Shown here piece by piece: positions 62,417-64,000 of a DNA stretch of 64,000 nucleotides (position 1 is its first letter; every line of letters begins with the position of its first letter). Where the stretch lies: contig CAYVTM010000002.1 in the NCBI GenBank assembly GCA_964454645.1, forward strand, positions 310,001-374,000, in the 5' to 3' direction. The DNA comes from CAYVTM01 sp964454645. GTDB taxonomy: Bacteria; Bacteroidota; Bacteroidia; Sphingobacteriales; Sphingobacteriaceae. The position numbers and the translations under genes are program-made. The notes beneath the pieces are model-generated. The model ran no database searches and was not told where the DNA came from. It saw only the letters and a program-made list of their open reading frames with translations.

Positions 62417-64000
62417 TTAGTCAAGTATTGCCCGGATATCGCTTTCTGTTAATGTTTTGATAAAAGAATCTTCAACAGTAATCAAGGAATCAGCAATTTT
62501 TTTCTTCCTATGCTGCAAAGCTAATATTTTTTCCTCTACCGAATTTTTGGTGATAAATTTATAAATAAACACATTGTTTTTCTGTCCGATACGATGCGTT
62601 CGGTCGATGGCCTGTTGCTCTACCGCAGGGTTCCACCAGGGATCCAGAATAAAAACATAATCGGCTTCGGTTAGGTTTAAACCAACCCCACCGGCTTTAA
62701 TCGAAATTAGAAATACTTTGATATCTGCATCATTCCTGAATTCTTCTACCACATCCTGACGATTCGTTACCGATCCGTCAAGATAAGAATACCTCATCTG
62801 CTTATCTTCGAAATGCTCTTTAAAAATTGCCAGATGCTTTACGAATTGCGAAAACACTAATACCTTATGCCCTTTGTTAACAATAGTATCAAGCGTATGT
62901 ATTACATCGGTAAATTTCCCTGATTCTGCTTCGAGTGTAGCATCGACCATTTTAGGATGATTGGCAATCTGACGAAGTTTATTTAAACCTTGCAATAAAT
63001 AAATTTGCGATTTTGCAATTCCCTGTTCGGTAATCACTTTAAGTATCTCGTTACGATAATACGATTTCGTTTCTTCGTATAATTTATCCTGATCGCTGCT
63101 CATATCCGAATAATAAATATGCTCGGTCTTAGGAGGAAGTTCCGAAGCAACCTGCTGTTTGGTTCTTCTTAAAATAAAAGGCTTGATGATTGTTTGCAGT
63201 TTGTTCGCTTTCTCTTCATCTTGCTTTTTATCGATCGGGATTCCGAACTCATTACTGAAAAAGGTATGACTGCCTAATAGTCCCGGGTTTACAAATGACA
63301 TCTGCGACCATAAATCGAGTACTGAATTTTCTACCGGAGTACCGCTTAGAATTAAGCGGTATTTGGATTTTAATCCACGTACCGAACGGGATATTTTAGA
63401 AGCCGGATTTTTAATAATCTGACTTTCATCCAAAATAATATAATGAAAATAGAAATGCTTCAACAATTCGATATCCATACGAACAATCCCATACGTAGTT
63501 AATACCACATCATACTTATGAAAACGTTCGATATTTTTTTCGCGAAAAGTCCCCGTATACACTAATATCTTTAGTTCGGGTGTAAATTTTTTCGCTTCAT
63601 TCAGCCAGTTATGAATCAAGGAAGTGGGCATTACAACCATAGAGGTATAGGTAGCCCCGGAAGACGCTGAAACCGCATGTCCGTTCTGACTGAACAAATC
63701 ATGCGCGGCAATAGTATGTTTTATTTCTCCATTCGATTCTTCTTTAGTTTTTTGAAGTAAGGCGAGTGTTTGAATAGTTTTACCCAAACCCATATCATCT
63801 GCCAAGCATCCTCCGAAATTCCATCGTTTTAAGAAATGAAACCAATCGTATCCCGCTTTCTGATAAGGCCGTAATGTACCATGGAATTTTTTCGGTAATT
63901 CCACATCATCGATCTGATCGAAATCCAACAGATTATTCAATTTGCGATCCATTGTCAGATGGGCCAATTCCGAATCAGCATATTCCTGAACCAGACCAAT
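62417..64000 (-). CDS. SNF2-family helicase (5' end cut by window edge)
   Basis: The frame is open to the window edge, so the N-terminal part, often 400 residues or more in this group, is missing. Visible are the helicase motifs LADDMGLGKTIQTLALL (Walker A), motif II DESQ (a variant of DEAH), SGTPVENS (motif III), and in the C-terminal lobe LDGSVTNRQ, IKAGGVGLNLTEADYVF and DRTHRIGQ. These are standard for SNF2/RapA-like DNA translocases that remodel protein-DNA complexes. The stop is one base from the start of bioY, so both may be cotranscribed. Confidence 0.9.
   Translation of the reverse strand: MGLVQEYADSELAHLTMDRKLNNLLDFDQIDDVELPKKFHGTLRPYQKAGYDWFHFLKRWNFGGCLADDMGLGKTIQTLALLQKTKEESNGEIKHTIAAHDLFSQNGHAVSASSGATYTSMVVMPTSLIHNWLNEAKKFTPELKILVYTGTFREKNIERFHKYDVVLTTYGIVRMDIELLKHFYFHYIILDESQIIKNPASKISRSVRGLKSKYRLILSGTPVENSVLDLWSQMSFVNPGLLGSHTFFSNEFGIPIDKKQDEEKANKLQTIIKPFILRRTKQQVASELPPKTEHIYYSDMSSDQDKLYEETKSYYRNEILKVITEQGIAKSQIYLLQGLNKLRQIANHPKMVDATLEAESGKFTDVIHTLDTIVNKGHKVLVFSQFVKHLAIFKEHFEDKQMRYSYLDGSVTNRQDVVEEFRNDADIKVFLISIKAGGVGLNLTEADYVFILDPWWNPAVEQQAIDRTHRIGQKNNVFIYKFITKNSVEEKILALQHRKKKIADSLITVEDSFIKTLTESDIRAILD

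Noticed and set aside
1..64000. Transposase, integrase, CRISPR array, rRNA or tRNA
   Set aside because: I looked through the gaps and the coding frames and saw none. The gaps are too short for rRNA, no cloverleaf was recognised by eye, and a covariance search was not possible.

Overview
The window is a 64 kb piece of a Bacteroidota chromosome. The evidence is a complete porP-gldK-gldL-gldM-gldN type IX secretion/gliding cluster, a PorW/SprE-like TPR lipoprotein, several Bacteroidota-only families (DUF4270, DUF4271, DUF4286), upstream elements of the form TAnnTTTG in place of -10 boxes, almost no Shine-Dalgarno sequences, and many lipoprotein signal peptides. The bacterium looks like an aerobic or microaerobic respirer: it has a proton-type F1Fo ATP synthase, a superoxide dismutase with a Mn-type signature and an azurin-like cupredoxin. 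I cannot assign it below phylum with confidence.

Layout. 1-5.7 kb: a truncated M1 aminopeptidase, a thioredoxin-fold lipoprotein, a SPOR-like protein, and a small accessory patch holding an unknown secreted protein and a broken reading frame. 5.8-14.1 kb: acyl-CoA dehydrogenase, the heptose-nucleotide enzyme RfaE2, a flippase-like membrane protein and panD-panC on the minus strand, divergent from a short glycogen-synthase-like protein, a DUF4270 lipoprotein and glmS. 14.2-21.2 kb: a minus-strand operon of M23 peptidase, bactofilin, an AtpI/AtpZ-like protein, a small membrane protein and atpB-E-F-H-A-G (epsilon and beta are not here). 21.3-28 kb: PorW/SprE-like, penicillin-binding protein 1A and uvrC on the plus strand. 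28-33.8 kb: the gld/por cluster on the minus strand, convergent with uvrC. 33.9-42.3 kb: hemD, DUF4271 and a BamA/TamA-like barrel, divergent from hemW, a cyclase, a metallophosphoesterase, a UbiA-like membrane protein and a small lipoprotein. 42.3-46.6 kb: a two-component system with an S9 peptidase. 46.8-55.5 kb: TPR protein, DUF4286, rfbC, an OmpA-family lipoprotein, fumC, aroE, a lipoprotein, sod, tadA and a cupredoxin. 55.5-57.3 kb: a second accessory patch with an intact HigA-like antitoxin, a HigB-like toxin gene broken by two frameshifts, a cyclophilin-fold protein, a remnant of a terC-like gene and a 32-bp palindrome. 57.2-64 kb: terC, aspS, a secreted PKD-type protein, bioY and a SNF2 helicase that runs off the window.

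Most of the window is core housekeeping and envelope biology. The parts most worth a second look are small: the decayed higB beside an intact higA, the duplicated terC tail, the hairpin between atpE and atpF, the frameshifted remnant at 4.5-4.8 kb, and the secreted protein with no recognisable sorting domain. I did not find a convincing new multi-gene system. No tRNA, rRNA, CRISPR array, transposase or prophage was seen. Gene-free stretches longer than 300 bases are limited to 4432-4798 (terminator plus coding remnant) and the 55.5-57.3 kb patch, both itemised below.
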